A DNA stretch of 16,660 nt from CAYXXN01 sp964469055 (GCA_964469055.1 CAYXXN010000051.1:1-16660); one strand, 5' to 3'; counted from the first letter of the stretch, positions 1-7,389 are shown. Notes: generated by a model not told the origin, from the sequence alone. A program made the numbers and translations.

Positions 1-414
1 GGGTTGACGACGCTCAACATCTACAGCCAGGTGGGCCTGATCACGCTGGTCGGGCTGGTGTCGAAGAACGGCATCCTGATCGTCCAGTTCGCCAACCACC
101 TGCAGGAGGCGGGACGGGAGAAGCTCCAGGCGGTGATCGAGGCCGCCGGCACGCGGCTGCGCCCCATCCTGATGACCACCGCCGCGACCGTCATGGGCCA
201 CCTCCCCCTGGTCTTCGCCAGCGGTCCGGGCGCCGGCGCGCGCAACTCGATCGGCATCATGCTCGTCACCGGGATGATCATCGGCTCGGTCTTCACCCTC
301 TTCGTCGTGCCGTCGATCTACACCCTGGTGGCGCGCACCCGCGAGGCGACCGGCGCCGCCGAAGAACCCGAGCCGGAGCCCACCGAGCCCGACCTGGCGG
401 CGGCCCCGATATAG
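1..414 (+). CDS. RND efflux transporter, inner-membrane permease, C-terminal fragment (5' end outside window)
   Basis: This is the last ~137 residues of a hydrophobe/amphiphile efflux (HAE1, AcrB/MexB-like) proton-driven pump, which exports drugs or other amphiphiles across the envelope with a periplasmic adaptor and an outer-membrane channel. The frame is open from base 1 to a TAG at 412-414, so the start lies upstream. What is seen: the GLVSKNGILIVQFAN segment of a late transmembrane helix, then the loop RLRPILMTTAATVMGHLPL typical of RND permeases, then a final helix around GIMLVTGMIIGSVFTLFVVPSIYTLV, and a short acidic Pro/Glu-rich cytoplasmic tail. In the family these motifs lie in TM10-TM12. 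The substrate cannot be told from this fragment. The adaptor and outer-membrane genes, if linked, would lie upstream. The only nearby genes downstream are selC and an exported beta-helix protein, which do not look part of the pump operon. Confidence 0.93.
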   Translation, partial: GLTTLNIYSQVGLITLVGLVSKNGILIVQFANHLQEAGREKLQAVIEAAGTRLRPILMTTAATVMGHLPLVFASGPGAGARNSIGIMLVTGMIIGSVFTLFVVPSIYTLVARTREATGAAEEPEPEPTEPDLAAAPI

Positions 415-421
415 CCGCGGC

Positions 422-427
422 TACAAT
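422..427 (+). promoter_or_regulatory. Possible -10 element for selC
   Basis: TACAAT (one mismatch from TATAAT) ends 9 bases before the mature 5' end of the tRNA-Sec gene, a plausible distance for a start just ahead of the tRNA. No recognisable -35 hexamer is seen 16-18 bases upstream. The assignment rests on the -10 match and position alone. Confidence 0.3.
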
Positions 428-436
428 CCCTATCGC

Positions 437-536
437 GGAAGCGCTCGGGGGCTGGTGCCTCTCGCGGTCTTCAAAACCGTCGTCGGGCGCGGGCAGCCGC
501 GTCCGGGGTGGGTTCGATTCCCATGCGCTTCCGCCA
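437..536 (+). tRNA. selC: tRNA-Sec (UCA anticodon), selenocysteine tRNA
   Basis: A 100-base tRNA with all the marks of bacterial tRNA-Sec. The 8-bp acceptor stem pairs GGAAGCGC (437-444) with GCGCTTCC (525-532), followed by G and an encoded CCA at 534-536. A long 6-bp D stem (447-452 with 457-462) closes a 4-base loop TGGT. The anticodon stem 464-468/476-480 carries loop CTTCAAA with anticodon TCA at 471-473. A long variable arm has an 8-bp stem (485-492 with 497-504). The T stem (508-512/520-524) carries loop TTCGATT. The 8+5 acceptor/T architecture and oversized D and variable arms separate it from tRNA-Ser and from ordinary UGA suppressors. Known role: it is charged with serine, converted to selenocysteyl-tRNA by SelA with SelD-made selenophosphate, and delivered by SelB to recoded UGA codons. 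None of those partner genes is in the window. Confidence 0.97.
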
Positions 537-579
537 AGTTGTCAGATGGTACAGCGGATCTCTTCCGCAGGGAGTCTCG

Positions 580-1545
580 GTGATTGCCAGATCCAGGACC
601 CTTTTGCCTCTCGTCGTCGCCCTCGTCAGCCTGTTTGCGCTCGGCAAGTCCTGGGCCGCGGCGACGGTCGCCCTGGACTGCGACGTCGGCGGCGTCGTCA
701 CCGAGGCGGTGGCCCGGCTCGCGGCCGGCGACACCCTGGTCGTCAGTGGCACCTGCCGGGAGAGCGTCTTCATCGGTCCCGAAGTGCACCGGATCACGAT
801 CGACGGCCAAGGCAAGGCGACCGTGCTCGGTCCCGATCCGGAACGGGCTCCGTTCACGCTCCTCGGGCAGGAGATCGTGATCCGCGGCTTCACCGTGCGG
901 GGCGGTCGCAACGGCATCAACGTTTTGCGCGGCGCCACCGCCGTCATCGACGGCAACATCATCGAGCAGACCGGCTCCGGCGGCCAGCCGGGCTCCGGCG
1001 ACGGGATCAACGTCGGGCAACACGGCTACGCCCGGATCGTGAACAACACGATTCGCAGCAACCCGCAGTCGGGCATCGTGGTGCACGAAGGAGCGGCGGC
1101 ACGCATCGGGCTGCTCGACGTGGCGAACGCGACCACCGGGCCCAATCTCATCGCGGACAACGGCGGCCACGGCGTGGTCATCGCACGTTCCTCCAGCGCT
1201 CGCCTCGCGGGCAACACGATCCGCGGCAACGGCGGCGACGGCATACATGTGCGGGGTGTCTCGCACGCCTCAGTCTCGGGTAACCACCTCGACGGAAACG
1301 CCGGCAGCGCCATCGCCGTCCTCCAGAATTCCGGACTCGATCTGGGCACCGAGACGGGTCGGCTGGGCCAGGCCGGCGGTGGCTTGCTGGGCGACCCCAA
1401 TACGACCGACCCGGCCCACACGAACCGGGAGTTCGGTCTGCGCTGCGCGGACGGCGCCTACGTCGAGGGCCGCCTCGGCACGCTCGCCGGCGTGCAGGGT
1501 GCCAAGGCGTTGGACGACACCTGCGTCCACCGCCTGCAACCGTGA
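580..1545 (+). CDS. Exported right-handed parallel beta-helix repeat protein
   Basis: A 321-residue protein. An ATG at 508 in the same frame lies inside the tRNA-Sec gene, so I place the start at GTG 580, preceded by GGGAG (570-574) with a 5-base spacer. That start gives a clean Sec signal peptide: Arg residues near the N terminus, core LLPLVVALVSLFAL, cleavage around SWAAA. Residues ~75-240 hold short periodic repeats of the PbH1/NosD type, for example GGRNGINVLRGATAVIDGN, RIVNNTIRSNPQSGIVVHEG, LAGNTIRGNGGDGIHVRG and VSGNHLDGNAGSAIAVL. In this fold such repeats form coils often used for polysaccharide binding or cleavage. The C terminus has two Cys residues (in LRCADG and DDTCV). No catalytic signature of a specific lyase or hydrolase is visible, so substrate and activity are unknown. 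It is convergent with the next gene and separated from it by 25 bases. Confidence 0.85.
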   Translation: MIARSRTLLPLVVALVSLFALGKSWAAATVALDCDVGGVVTEAVARLAAGDTLVVSGTCRESVFIGPEVHRITIDGQGKATVLGPDPERAPFTLLGQEIVIRGFTVRGGRNGINVLRGATAVIDGNIIEQTGSGGQPGSGDGINVGQHGYARIVNNTIRSNPQSGIVVHEGAAARIGLLDVANATTGPNLIADNGGHGVVIARSSSARLAGNTIRGNGGDGIHVRGVSHASVSGNHLDGNAGSAIAVLQNSGLDLGTETGRLGQAGGGLLGDPNTTDPAHTNREFGLRCADGAYVEGRLGTLAGVQGAKALDDTCVHRLQP

Positions 1546-1570
1546 GTTCTCGCGCCCTGCGAGGAAGGGA

Positions 1571-1969
1571 CTAGGCGAGCAGGTCGGGGCGGTGCCGCTC
1601 GACGGCGGCGCGGACGGACCCAGCGTCGGCTAGGCTCCAGGCCTCCGCCGTCCACTGCAGGGCATCGGTGAGGCTCGCCCCCTCGTCCTCGACCCAGGAA
1701 ACGACGGCCTCGGCGAGGAGGTCTTCCCGCAGTCGCTCTGCGCCGATGTGCAACGGGCCGTTGTCCTGGCCGGGGCGTGGGTGGGTCTGGAGTGCGGCGG
1801 CGGGGTCGGTGCCGTCCACGGTTGCCGCCAGCGCTCTGGCGACGTACTGCCGCACCCGCAGGTCATCGGTACCGAGGGACCTACCGCGGTGGAAGATGCG
1901 GCGCAACTGCTCCGCGGCGTTCCGGTCCCCTGAGCAAGCCCGCTCGATCGTGCGGTCGAGTCCGTCCAT
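1571..1969 (-). CDS. Hypothetical protein, mostly helical
   Basis: A 132-residue soluble protein that I do not recognise. It starts at ATG 1969 and stops at TAG 1571. No signal peptide, membrane segment or cysteine is seen. Composition is acidic and Ala/Leu/Arg-rich, as expected for helical bundles. A run such as RRIFHRGRSLGTDDLRVRQY is followed by a Gly/Pro/Asn linker (RPGQDNGPLHIGAERLREDL) and further helices (AVVSWVEDEGASLTDALQW). Ribosome-binding support is weak (GGTCGGGAC just upstream). The terminator at 2022-2050 separates it from the PPC-like gene, so it is probably a single transcription unit. Coding is supported by the sensible protein composition and by the lack of a better gene on the other strand. 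Confidence 0.55.
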   Translation of the reverse strand: MDGLDRTIERACSGDRNAAEQLRRIFHRGRSLGTDDLRVRQYVARALAATVDGTDPAAALQTHPRPGQDNGPLHIGAERLREDLLAEAVVSWVEDEGASLTDALQWTAEAWSLADAGSVRAAVERHRPDLLA

Positions 1970-2021
1970 GGTCCCGACCGTATCACGTGCGGTGGCAGTC
2001 GCTTTCCGGCGGTCGGCACGG

Positions 2022-2050
2022 AAAAGCGGCCGGCGCTGCGGCCGGCCGCT
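2022..2050 (-). terminator. Intrinsic terminator of the PPC-like gene transcript
   Basis: Read on the minus strand, a perfect 9-bp GC-rich stem (AGCGGCCGG/CCGGCCGCT, 2025-2033 with 2042-2050) and 8-base loop are followed by TTTTC. It lies about 40 bases past the stop codon at 2089. The U tract is short but the stem is very stable. It closes the peptidase/TPR-thioredoxin/PPC transcript and isolates the gene at 1571-1969. Confidence 0.7.
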
Positions 2051-2088
2051 CGGTGATCCGTGGGCGGCTCCCCGGCGGAGCGGGGGGC

Positions 2089-2601
2089 TTACTCGACGCC
2101 GATGCTCTGCAGCTGGACGGGGATGGCGCCCTCGATGTCGCAGGTGCCGGGGGCGCTGAAGGCCACCGTATAGGCGCCGGCGGCCACGTCGCCGAAACTG
2201 TCCACCCGCACCTGGTAGGTACCGGCCCCCGCGTTGGCAACGAAGGCGATCTGCGACTGGAGCGCGCAGAAGTCGTCGTTGCAGGCGATCGGGACGGCGC
2301 TCGGGTTGAAGGCCTGTAGCGCGGTGTCCCAGGTCGCGCTGCCGCCGCCCTGACAGAAGGTGGCGAGCATGCCCTCACCGCCGGCGCAGGTGACATTCCA
2401 GAACTGGTGGCAGTCGGGGACGCTGCAGTTCGCGGCCGCGGTCACGAAGGTGCCGTTCGGCTGCCCGCTGAACAGCGGACCGATGTCGGTGTTGGCGAGG
2501 CCGGTGCAGTGCGACTCACCGCCTCCCTTCTGGGCGACGAGCGGCGCAGCGACGAGGACGAACGCGAGCGCGACGAGGACGCTGAAACACTTGGGCTGCA
2601 T
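2089..2601 (-). CDS. Small secreted Cys-rich protein with PPC-like beta-sandwich domain
   Basis: A 170-residue exported protein. The start ATG 2601 is fixed by a strong Shine-Dalgarno, AGGAGGGAG (minus strand, 2606-2614). The Sec signal peptide has core FSVLVALAFVLVAAPLVA and probable cleavage before QKGGG. The mature part has about eight Cys, consistent with disulfides. The C-terminal half (residues ~85-150) shows the pattern of bacterial pre-peptidase C-terminal (PPC) domains: ACNDDFC, then hydrophobic strands, then AGTYQVRVDSFG and GAYTVAFS. PPC domains normally trail secreted peptidases and are removed or aid export; here the domain stands almost alone. It lies 78 bases downstream of the TPR-thioredoxin gene on the same strand and is followed by a terminator. 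Function is unknown; a secreted adhesin, inhibitor or processing substrate are options (inference). Confidence 0.8.
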   Translation of the reverse strand: MQPKCFSVLVALAFVLVAAPLVAQKGGGESHCTGLANTDIGPLFSGQPNGTFVTAAANCSVPDCHQFWNVTCAGGEGMLATFCQGGGSATWDTALQAFNPSAVPIACNDDFCALQSQIAFVANAGAGTYQVRVDSFGDVAAGAYTVAFSAPGTCDIEGAIPVQLQSIGVE

Positions 2602-2679
2602 GGGACTCCCTCCTGGCTTGGGCTGTGGGGTACGGCCGCGGAGCGTAGCAGCAGGCGCCGAAAAAGCAAAGCAATACGG

Positions 2680-4677
2680 CTAGCCGCCGCCCACCACCGC
2701 CGCCATCTCCGCCAGCGCCTGCTCGACCCAGGTCGCGGCCCGGTCGGCGTCGAAGCCGACCTGCCTGCGCCGCAGGCGGCCCGTGCGGTCGACGATCCAG
2801 CTCTGGGGGAGCGAGAGGGCGCCCAGGTCGGCGAAGGCCGAGGCGGCGCGGAGGACGGGAAGCTCGAGGCCACGCTCCTCGAGGTAGGGCTCGATCAGGC
2901 CGGCGTCGAAGTCGACGTTGAAGGTGACGACCGCGAGGTCCGGATCCGCCGCCACCCGCCGCGCCAGCGCCGCCACCAGCGGCAGCTCGCCGGCGCAGGG
3001 AGCGCACCAGGTCGCCCACCAGTTGATCAGCACGGTCTTGCCGGCGAGGTCGGCGCGAGTCCAAGGGCGGCCAGCCAGGTCGACGAGGGCGAAGTCGGCG
3101 AGCTCCTCGTCGACCTCGCTCCAGCCGGTGGCGGCGGTCTCCTTGGCCGCGGTGAGCGCCGCGAGCGCTGTCGAGCCCTCCGCCGTGCCGTCGACCGCCC
3201 GCCACAGGGCCTCGATCCGCGCCACGGTCTCCTCCCTCGTCTCGCCCTCCGGGTCGAGCAGCAGCGCCCGGCGGTAGGCGATGAAGGCGTCGGCACTGCG
3301 ACCCTCCGCCTCCGCCACGGCGCCGGCGAGCCGCCAGCTCCGCGCCTCGGCCGAGGCCACTTCCAGCCGCCTCGAGGCGGCGAAGCCGCGCAGCCGCTCG
3401 AGGATCTCCTCGTAGCGCCCGAGCGCCTGCCGCGCCGCAACGGGCTCGCCAAGCCGCAGGTGGGCGCGGACGGCGAGCGCGGCGACGTCGAGCTCGTGCA
3501 GCAGAGCCGAGAGCTGCTGCAGGAAGCGGAGCTCCGGCTCTTCGGCGAGGGGCCGCTCGCGTCCCGCGACCTCGGTCTCCCACGCCAAGAGGGCCGGAAT
3601 CCGCCGGGGAGCCAGGCCTCGCCGGAAGAACGTCTCGGCGACCTGGAAGTAGGGCGACGGCACGAGGTCGACCTCGGCCTGACGAGCGTCCCAGGCGGCG
3701 AGGTAGCGATCGGCTTCGACGAGCAGGGTCTCGTCCGGCAGCTCGGGGAGGGAGCGGGCGGCGTTGAAGCGGGCCACCGCGAAGCGGAACTCGTCCGGGC
3801 AGGTGGCGAGCCAACGGTCGCTCTCGTGGTAGACCGCGCGATGACGCTCGAGGGCGTCGCCCTCGATCTGCCAGCGCCCCAGCTCGTCGGTCACCACCTC
3901 GCGACTGCACGGGGCCACGGCCGCCAGCCCGCGGCGTGCTCGCTCGGCTCCCGTGGCGTCGCCCACCAGGGCGAAGCCGCTGCCGAGGGCCTGCCACCAC
4001 GCGGCGTCCCAGGTCTCGCCGCGCGCCTCGAGGGCGGCGAGATCGCGGCGGACCTGCTCGAGGGCCGGCCGCCCCGCCGCGCTCGTCGTCGAGCGCAGTT
4101 CCAGGCCCCAGAGCACCGGATAGAGCCGTACCGCGCCCGGCGAGGCGTCGGCGAAGAGCGCCTCCCGGATCGCCGGTAGCCGCCGGCGCCAGAACGCCGG
4201 ATCGCTCACCAGGCCCGGGGTGCGGAGCAGATCCGTGATCCGCGACGGGCAGAGCACAAGGAAGGCGTCGAGCTCTGCCTGCACCTCGGCCGGCGACGCC
4301 AGCGGCCCCAGCTCGCGCGCCATGGCGGTGGCCACACCCAGGTGCGACCAGGGGAAGTCGGGCGCGAGCTCCAGGGCGCGNNNNNNNNNNNNNNNNNNNN
4401 NNNNNNNNNNNNNNNNNNNNNNNNNNNNNNNNNNNNNNNNNNNNNNNNNNNNNNNNNNNNNNNNNNNNNNNNNNNNNNNNGCCCCGGCGGCGGGATCGAG
4501 TCGCTCGACGGCGGCCGCGATCTCTGCCACCGGCCGGCACCACGGGCTCTCCGCGGCCCGGCCCGCCACGACCCCGAGTGCTGCCAGCGCGAAGCTGGCG
4601 CAGCTTCCCCGCCGTATTTCACGCCACCGCGGCGCACCCAACTGCCGCATCTCGGCCGGGGTGCCGGGAGAGGTCAT
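2680..4677 (-). CDS. Exported TPR-like repeat protein with C-terminal TlpA-type thioredoxin domain (interrupted by assembly gap)
   Basis: Start ATG 4677 lies 8 bases after the stop of the C25 peptidase gene, which suggests translational coupling; no clear Shine-Dalgarno is seen. The N terminus looks like a signal peptide (EIRRGSCASFALAALGVVAG). Repeats typical of TPR helices follow, such as LELAPDFPWSHLGVATAMA and AFIAYRRALLLDPEG. The C-terminal ~135 residues are a thioredoxin fold of the TlpA/ResA type: KTVLINWWATWCAPCAGELP with redox-active Cys codons at 3004-3006 and 2995-2997, then the cis-Pro region (LPQSWIVDRTG). Known TlpA-like proteins are periplasmic thiol reductants or oxidants. The 100 N (4381-4480) fall in the N-terminal third. 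The frames on the two sides agree only if the gap is 3n+1 bases, so the length of ~665 residues is provisional. A likely role is thiol-disulfide handling of the co-encoded exported proteins (inference). Confidence 0.83.
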   Translation of the reverse strand: MTSPGTPAEMRQLGAPRWREIRRGSCASFALAALGVVAGRAAESPWCRPVAEIAAAVERLDPAAGXXXXXXXXXXXXXXXXXXXXXXXXXXXXXXXXXXRALELAPDFPWSHLGVATAMARELGPLASPAEVQAELDAFLVLCPSRITDLLRTPGLVSDPAFWRRRLPAIREALFADASPGAVRLYPVLWGLELRSTTSAAGRPALEQVRRDLAALEARGETWDAAWWQALGSGFALVGDATGAERARRGLAAVAPCSREVVTDELGRWQIEGDALERHRAVYHESDRWLATCPDEFRFAVARFNAARSLPELPDETLLVEADRYLAAWDARQAEVDLVPSPYFQVAETFFRRGLAPRRIPALLAWETEVAGRERPLAEEPELRFLQQLSALLHELDVAALAVRAHLRLGEPVAARQALGRYEEILERLRGFAASRRLEVASAEARSWRLAGAVAEAEGRSADAFIAYRRALLLDPEGETREETVARIEALWRAVDGTAEGSTALAALTAAKETAATGWSEVDEELADFALVDLAGRPWTRADLAGKTVLINWWATWCAPCAGELPLVAALARRVAADPDLAVVTFNVDFDAGLIEPYLEERGLELPVLRAASAFADLGALSLPQSWIVDRTGRLRRRQVGFDADRAATWVEQALAEMAAVVGGG
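4381..4480. other. Assembly gap (100 N)
   Basis: Exactly 100 unknown bases inside the TPR-thioredoxin gene. A round number usually marks a scaffolding join of unknown true length, so sequence, repeats or a frame change may be hidden here. The reading frame happens to match on both sides. Confidence 0.99.
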
Positions 4678-4685
4678 CAGCACGT

Positions 4686-7316
4686 TCAGGGGGAGGCCGT
4701 CGGCGCCGGCGAGGAGTCCAGCAGGTCGAGACCGCCCAGGGCATCTACGCCGCTCGCTTCGTCCCAAAAGTAGACGCTCGCCCAGCGCACACCGGCGAGA
4801 TCGGGCACGCGGAACGACGCGACCGGGCCCTCGACGGCGCGCTCCTCGTGCGCCAGGGACGCGGCGTGCCCGTCGAGCCACTCCACCAGCACCCGGCCGT
4901 GGAAGCTCTCGGCGCCCAGACGAGCCGACAACAGGACCTCGCCCCCCGCCGCCGGCAGGAGGTCGAGCGCGACCTCACGTTGCGGCACCGGCGTGGGCAG
5001 CGCCGGGTCGCCGAGCAGGTTGTACATCGCCGTCACGTCGGGCGAGGCGATCGACCGCTTGGCCCGTACCAGTGCCTCGCCGAGGGTGCCGGGGCGGGCG
5101 AGTCCGGTGGCGAGGCCCTCCACGAGCGAGACGAAGGGGAGGGTCCGCCACGAGGCGGCGATGACGGCGAGCGCCCCGCGATGGCTAAGCCGCAGGAACT
5201 TCTCTCCGATCGAGTCGGCGCTCGGGTGATCGAACGGAGCCGTATGGCAAGAGAGGCTCACCACCACCGGCAGCCGATCCGAGGCGGCGAGAGCGTCGAG
5301 GTGCTCCAGAGTGAAGAGGTCGTGGTTCTTGAACGGGTCCGGCGGGCCGGTGCGCCAGATGAAGCGGCCCCCGTGGCCGGTGAACTGGACGAGTGCCTGA
5401 CCCGCCGCGAAGGAGTCTAGGATCGTTTGCTGGTGACCGGCGTTGGAGATCTCCTCAGGCCGTGGATAGACCCTCGTCGGTACGAAGCCGCGGGCGGCGA
5501 GCTGGGTGACCGCGCCGTCAGTCAACTGCTGCATCGTGGCGTCTTCGTTGGTGATCCACAGCACTCGGCGCCGCCAGGGACCCACGGGGGCGCTCGTCGA
5601 GGCGATCGTCTTGTCGATGATCGCCGCCAGCTCCGCGGGCTCGGTCACCGGCAGACGCCCGATGGCGATGGCGGGCTCGAGGTTGCCGAGGTCCTCGGCC
5701 ACGTACCAGTCGTCGGCGGCTGCCTGGCCGTCGCTCGACCGGTAGGCGACGGCAGGGACCAGATTGCGGTCGTTCCAGGCCACTCCCTCTGCATAAGGGG
5801 TCATCTCGCGGGCGCGAAACCCCTGGCCTGGCGTCAGGAGCTGACGGTCCGCCCAGTCGGCGTAGAGCGCATCGTCGGCGATCGCGTTGTGGGTGTCCCA
5901 GCTTGCGTCCCCGACCAAGAGTACGAAGCGCGGCGCGGGGGAGCGCCAATCGTGCCGGGCGTGGGAGATGAAATCGCGCAAGGCGCGGGGGTGCGGCACC
6001 CCGTGATTGAACTCGTCATAGATGTCCTGGATATCGGCAACGGCAACCGTCAGGCCGCGGCCGCGGTGGAAGGCGGCCAGCCGCTGCGTCTCCGCGAGAA
6101 GGCGAGCGTGGGCGATCATCAGGTAGTCCGCCTGATGGTCGCTGGAGGCCCAGTCGGAGAGCTCGTCGCGCTCGACGGCGAGGGGCTCGAGCAGCGGGCC
6201 CTCGACCAGCCAGAAGGACTCGGACACCGCGCCGCGCGGCAGGCGCAGCTCCGCCGAGCCCGCCGTCGAGCCTCCCAGCCGCACCCTGCTGCCTTGGTCG
6301 CTGTAGACGGTGGGCGCGGCGCCAGCCGGTGCCGACAGCGCGATCGCCGCGGCAGCGCCCGCGTCGACGCGGAGCTCCACCTGACCGGGACGTACCTTGC
6401 CATCGTGCGGGTACGAGAGCTCGATCCAGTTGAGCATCACCACGTCGATGATCGGCTGGTCGGACGCGGCGCCGGCCCGGCGGGGGATCTGGAGCACGAG
6501 CTCGGCCGGCCCCTGCGTCCATGCTGCCGTGGGCAGGCGCCGAGCGGTGAAGCCGCCGACCCGGCGGCCGTTCCACGTCGCCTTGCCCAGGTCATGGCCA
6601 TCGAGCGCGACGGCGACCGTGTGGTCGGCCGGCAGGTCGTCCTCGGCAGCCGGGCTCGGCCGCAACTGGTCCGAGAGCCCCCGAAACGAGGCAGCGAGCT
6701 CGAGCCGGCCGATTCCACCGGTGTCGAGGTCGGTGAGGTCGAGGGCCAACCGCAGCGGCTCCCCGAGGTGGGTCAGCTTCGACCAGAACCACAGCTCGGG
6801 CTCCGTAGCCTCGGGCTGATCGCGGCCCGAGATGCGAATCATCACCCGGTCCTCTTCGAGGTGGACCCGGCGCGTCAGAGTCGCGACGGGCCCCTGCGGG
6901 GTCGAGGCCGAGACCTCCGCGATGCGCGGTCCGCCCTCTCCCAGCGCCAGCCAATAGACGTTGGCCCTGGCGATCTCGTGGTAGTAGGAGCTGTCGCCGT
7001 GAAGCAACGCCGCCACGAACTCGAGGTGGTCGCCAGGGCCGAAGCGTCCGTCGCCGCCGTCCTCGACCGCCATGGGGACCGGCCGGCCGGCCGAGCTCAA
7101 GGCGAGTGCCGCGCTGACCACGGGCTCGCCGGCCAGGCCGGCAGCGGCCAGCGACTCGAAGGTGACGCGGTAGACCCCCGCCTGCGGGGCCAGGATGCGG
7201 AACCGCTCCGGCGCCGCCGAGCTCGGGAGCGGCGCGGCCGGAGCGGCCGCGAGAACCAGCCAGAGGGCTGCTAGCGGGCGACCCGAGCGGACTCCTCGAC
7301 CTCGTCGAGCAGGCAT
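4686..7316 (-). CDS. Secreted C25-family (gingipain-like) cysteine peptidase
   Basis: A protein of ~876 residues. An in-frame ATG at 7385 exists, but ATG 7316 is preferred: it begins a good signal peptide (RRGRGVRSGRPLAALWLVLAAA, cleavage near SSAAPE), and a TACAAT -10-like box overlaps 7385. Residues ~30-390 are beta-rich with Gly/Asp loops, as in the N-terminal regions of PorU/gingipain-like proteins. The C25 catalytic domain spans ~397-775: DYLMIAHARLL, then HPRALRDFISHA and PRFVLLVGDASWD, the catalytic His in QFTGHGGRF (His ~648), the catalytic Cys in VVVSLSCHTAPFDHP (Cys ~690), and the family's end motif YNLLGDPALP (~765-774). Both catalytic residues are present, so it should be active. 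No type IX secretion C-terminal domain is evident, and the tail ends in Ala/Pro/Ser. It is first in a tight series with the TPR-thioredoxin gene. Confidence 0.9.
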   Translation of the reverse strand: MPARRGRGVRSGRPLAALWLVLAAAPAAPLPSSAAPERFRILAPQAGVYRVTFESLAAAGLAGEPVVSAALALSSAGRPVPMAVEDGGDGRFGPGDHLEFVAALLHGDSSYYHEIARANVYWLALGEGGPRIAEVSASTPQGPVATLTRRVHLEEDRVMIRISGRDQPEATEPELWFWSKLTHLGEPLRLALDLTDLDTGGIGRLELAASFRGLSDQLRPSPAAEDDLPADHTVAVALDGHDLGKATWNGRRVGGFTARRLPTAAWTQGPAELVLQIPRRAGAASDQPIIDVVMLNWIELSYPHDGKVRPGQVELRVDAGAAAAIALSAPAGAAPTVYSDQGSRVRLGGSTAGSAELRLPRGAVSESFWLVEGPLLEPLAVERDELSDWASSDHQADYLMIAHARLLAETQRLAAFHRGRGLTVAVADIQDIYDEFNHGVPHPRALRDFISHARHDWRSPAPRFVLLVGDASWDTHNAIADDALYADWADRQLLTPGQGFRAREMTPYAEGVAWNDRNLVPAVAYRSSDGQAAADDWYVAEDLGNLEPAIAIGRLPVTEPAELAAIIDKTIASTSAPVGPWRRRVLWITNEDATMQQLTDGAVTQLAARGFVPTRVYPRPEEISNAGHQQTILDSFAAGQALVQFTGHGGRFIWRTGPPDPFKNHDLFTLEHLDALAASDRLPVVVSLSCHTAPFDHPSADSIGEKFLRLSHRGALAVIAASWRTLPFVSLVEGLATGLARPGTLGEALVRAKRSIASPDVTAMYNLLGDPALPTPVPQREVALDLLPAAGGEVLLSARLGAESFHGRVLVEWLDGHAASLAHEERAVEGPVASFRVPDLAGVRWASVYFWDEASGVDALGGLDLLDSSPAPTASP

Positions 7317-7383
7317 CACGAGTCTGGTACGGGAGGCGCTCGGTGAGGTCACTCGGGCTCGAGTCCGGCGCGCGAGTCGGGCC

Positions 7384-7389
7384 ATTGTA
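7384..7389 (-). promoter_or_regulatory. Possible -10 element upstream of the C25 peptidase gene
   Basis: Minus-strand TACAAT, one mismatch from consensus, in the gap between the divergent peptidase and SGNH genes. It would start transcription near 7377, giving a leader of about 60 bases to ATG 7316. No convincing -35 is seen at the usual distance. Confidence 0.3.

Noticed and set aside
513..536. Similarity of the tRNA-Sec 3' end to the tRNA-Ala 3' end (15269-15290) as attachment-site repeats
   Set aside because: The shared bases are the conserved T loop and CCA found in all tRNAs; the acceptor parts differ.
508..579. Upstream ATG (508) as start of the beta-helix gene
   Set aside because: It lies inside the tRNA-Sec T arm and would add residues before the signal peptide; GTG 580 has a good Shine-Dalgarno.
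430..1266. Open frame on the minus strand covering the tRNA-Sec and beta-helix gene
   Set aside because: It overlaps a certain tRNA and a gene with signal peptide and repeats; no domain seen.
1547..1565. Hairpin between the convergent beta-helix and unknown genes as a bidirectional terminator
   Set aside because: The stem is about 7 bp with a wobble pair and neither side has a U tract.
2407..4179. Long open frame on the plus strand opposite the TPR-thioredoxin and PPC-like genes
   Set aside because: It is the antisense of real genes with clear domains; its product is Arg/Gly/Glu-rich with no domain. GC-rich third positions keep such frames open.
5427..7274. Open frame of about 615 codons on the plus strand opposite the C25 peptidase
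   Set aside because: The minus-strand product has intact catalytic motifs and a signal peptide; the plus-strand product is low-complexity and antisense in register.
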